Positions 32,786-32,845 of a stretch of DNA of 32,845 nucleotides are shown piece after piece (position 1 is the first letter of the stretch; each line of letters opens with the position of its first letter). The notes below the pieces were generated by a model. The model was given only the letters and a program-made list of their open reading frames with translations, was not told where the DNA came from and did not search any database. Both the position numbers and the translations under genes were made by a program. Source of the DNA: Methanobacterium sp. (lineage in GTDB: Archaea > Methanobacteriota > Methanobacteria > Methanobacteriales > Methanobacteriaceae); NCBI GenBank assembly GCA_030539815.1, contig JAUNXM010000006.1, positions 1 through 32,845 on the forward strand, read 5' to 3'.

Positions 32786-32845
32786 AAAAATGAAATAAGT
32801 ACCAGTTAAAATTCATCAAAAAAACTAAAGATATTAACTTAAAAC

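Overview
The window comes from a hydrogenotrophic methanogen of the Methanobacteriales, most likely a Methanobacterium-type organism. Supporting evidence is an AT-rich genome with archaeal TATA boxes and GGTGAT-type ribosome binding sites, a complete methyl-coenzyme M reductase isoenzyme II operon (mrtBDGA, with no mcrC), formylmethanofuran:H4MPT formyltransferase (ftr), and the first 13 genes of the energy-converting hydrogenase B operon (ehbA to ehbM, running off the right edge).

Layout. 0.2-5.2 kb (minus strand): a YdjM-type membrane hydrolase, two tandem TrkH potassium transporters and a slipin. 5.5-8.2 kb (plus): a YfcE-type phosphodiesterase, a COG0392 flippase-like membrane protein and ftr. 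8.4-11.9 kb: a potassium-channel-like protein with three copies of an unrecognised C-terminal module, then the bifunctional NAD(P)HX repair enzyme nnr on the other strand. 12.0-19.8 kb (all minus): TetR regulator 1, geranylgeranyl reductase, a 2[4Fe-4S] ferredoxin, mrtAGDB and TetR regulator 2. 20.1-21.6 kb (minus): a BofA-like membrane protein and argG. 21.9-23.0 kb (minus): two related three-helix membrane proteins with a shared His motif. 23.1-25.6 kb (plus): a membrane-anchored nitroreductase, an aspartoacylase-type zinc hydrolase and a second YdjM paralogue. 25.9-32.8 kb (plus): ehbA-M.

How the parts fit. Ftr and Mrt are steps of CO2-reducing methanogenesis. Ehb couples ion flow to reduction of ferredoxin with H2, mainly for carbon assimilation. 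The ferredoxin/geranylgeranyl reductase pair saturates archaeal membrane lipids.

The most striking finding is regulatory. A 15-bp inverted repeat of form RTAACYNNYRGTTAY occurs as a six-site ladder with an exact 18-bp period in the mrt promoter and leader (18763-18867), as two perfect copies in the ferredoxin/reductase promoter (14144-14177), and as three copies in the same 18-bp register in front of TetR 2 (19839-19889). A half-site lies at the start of TetR 1. The two TetR proteins have nearly identical recognition helices. This suggests a small local regulon joining the choice of methyl-CoM reductase isoenzyme to lipid saturation; it is an inference that needs a binding test.
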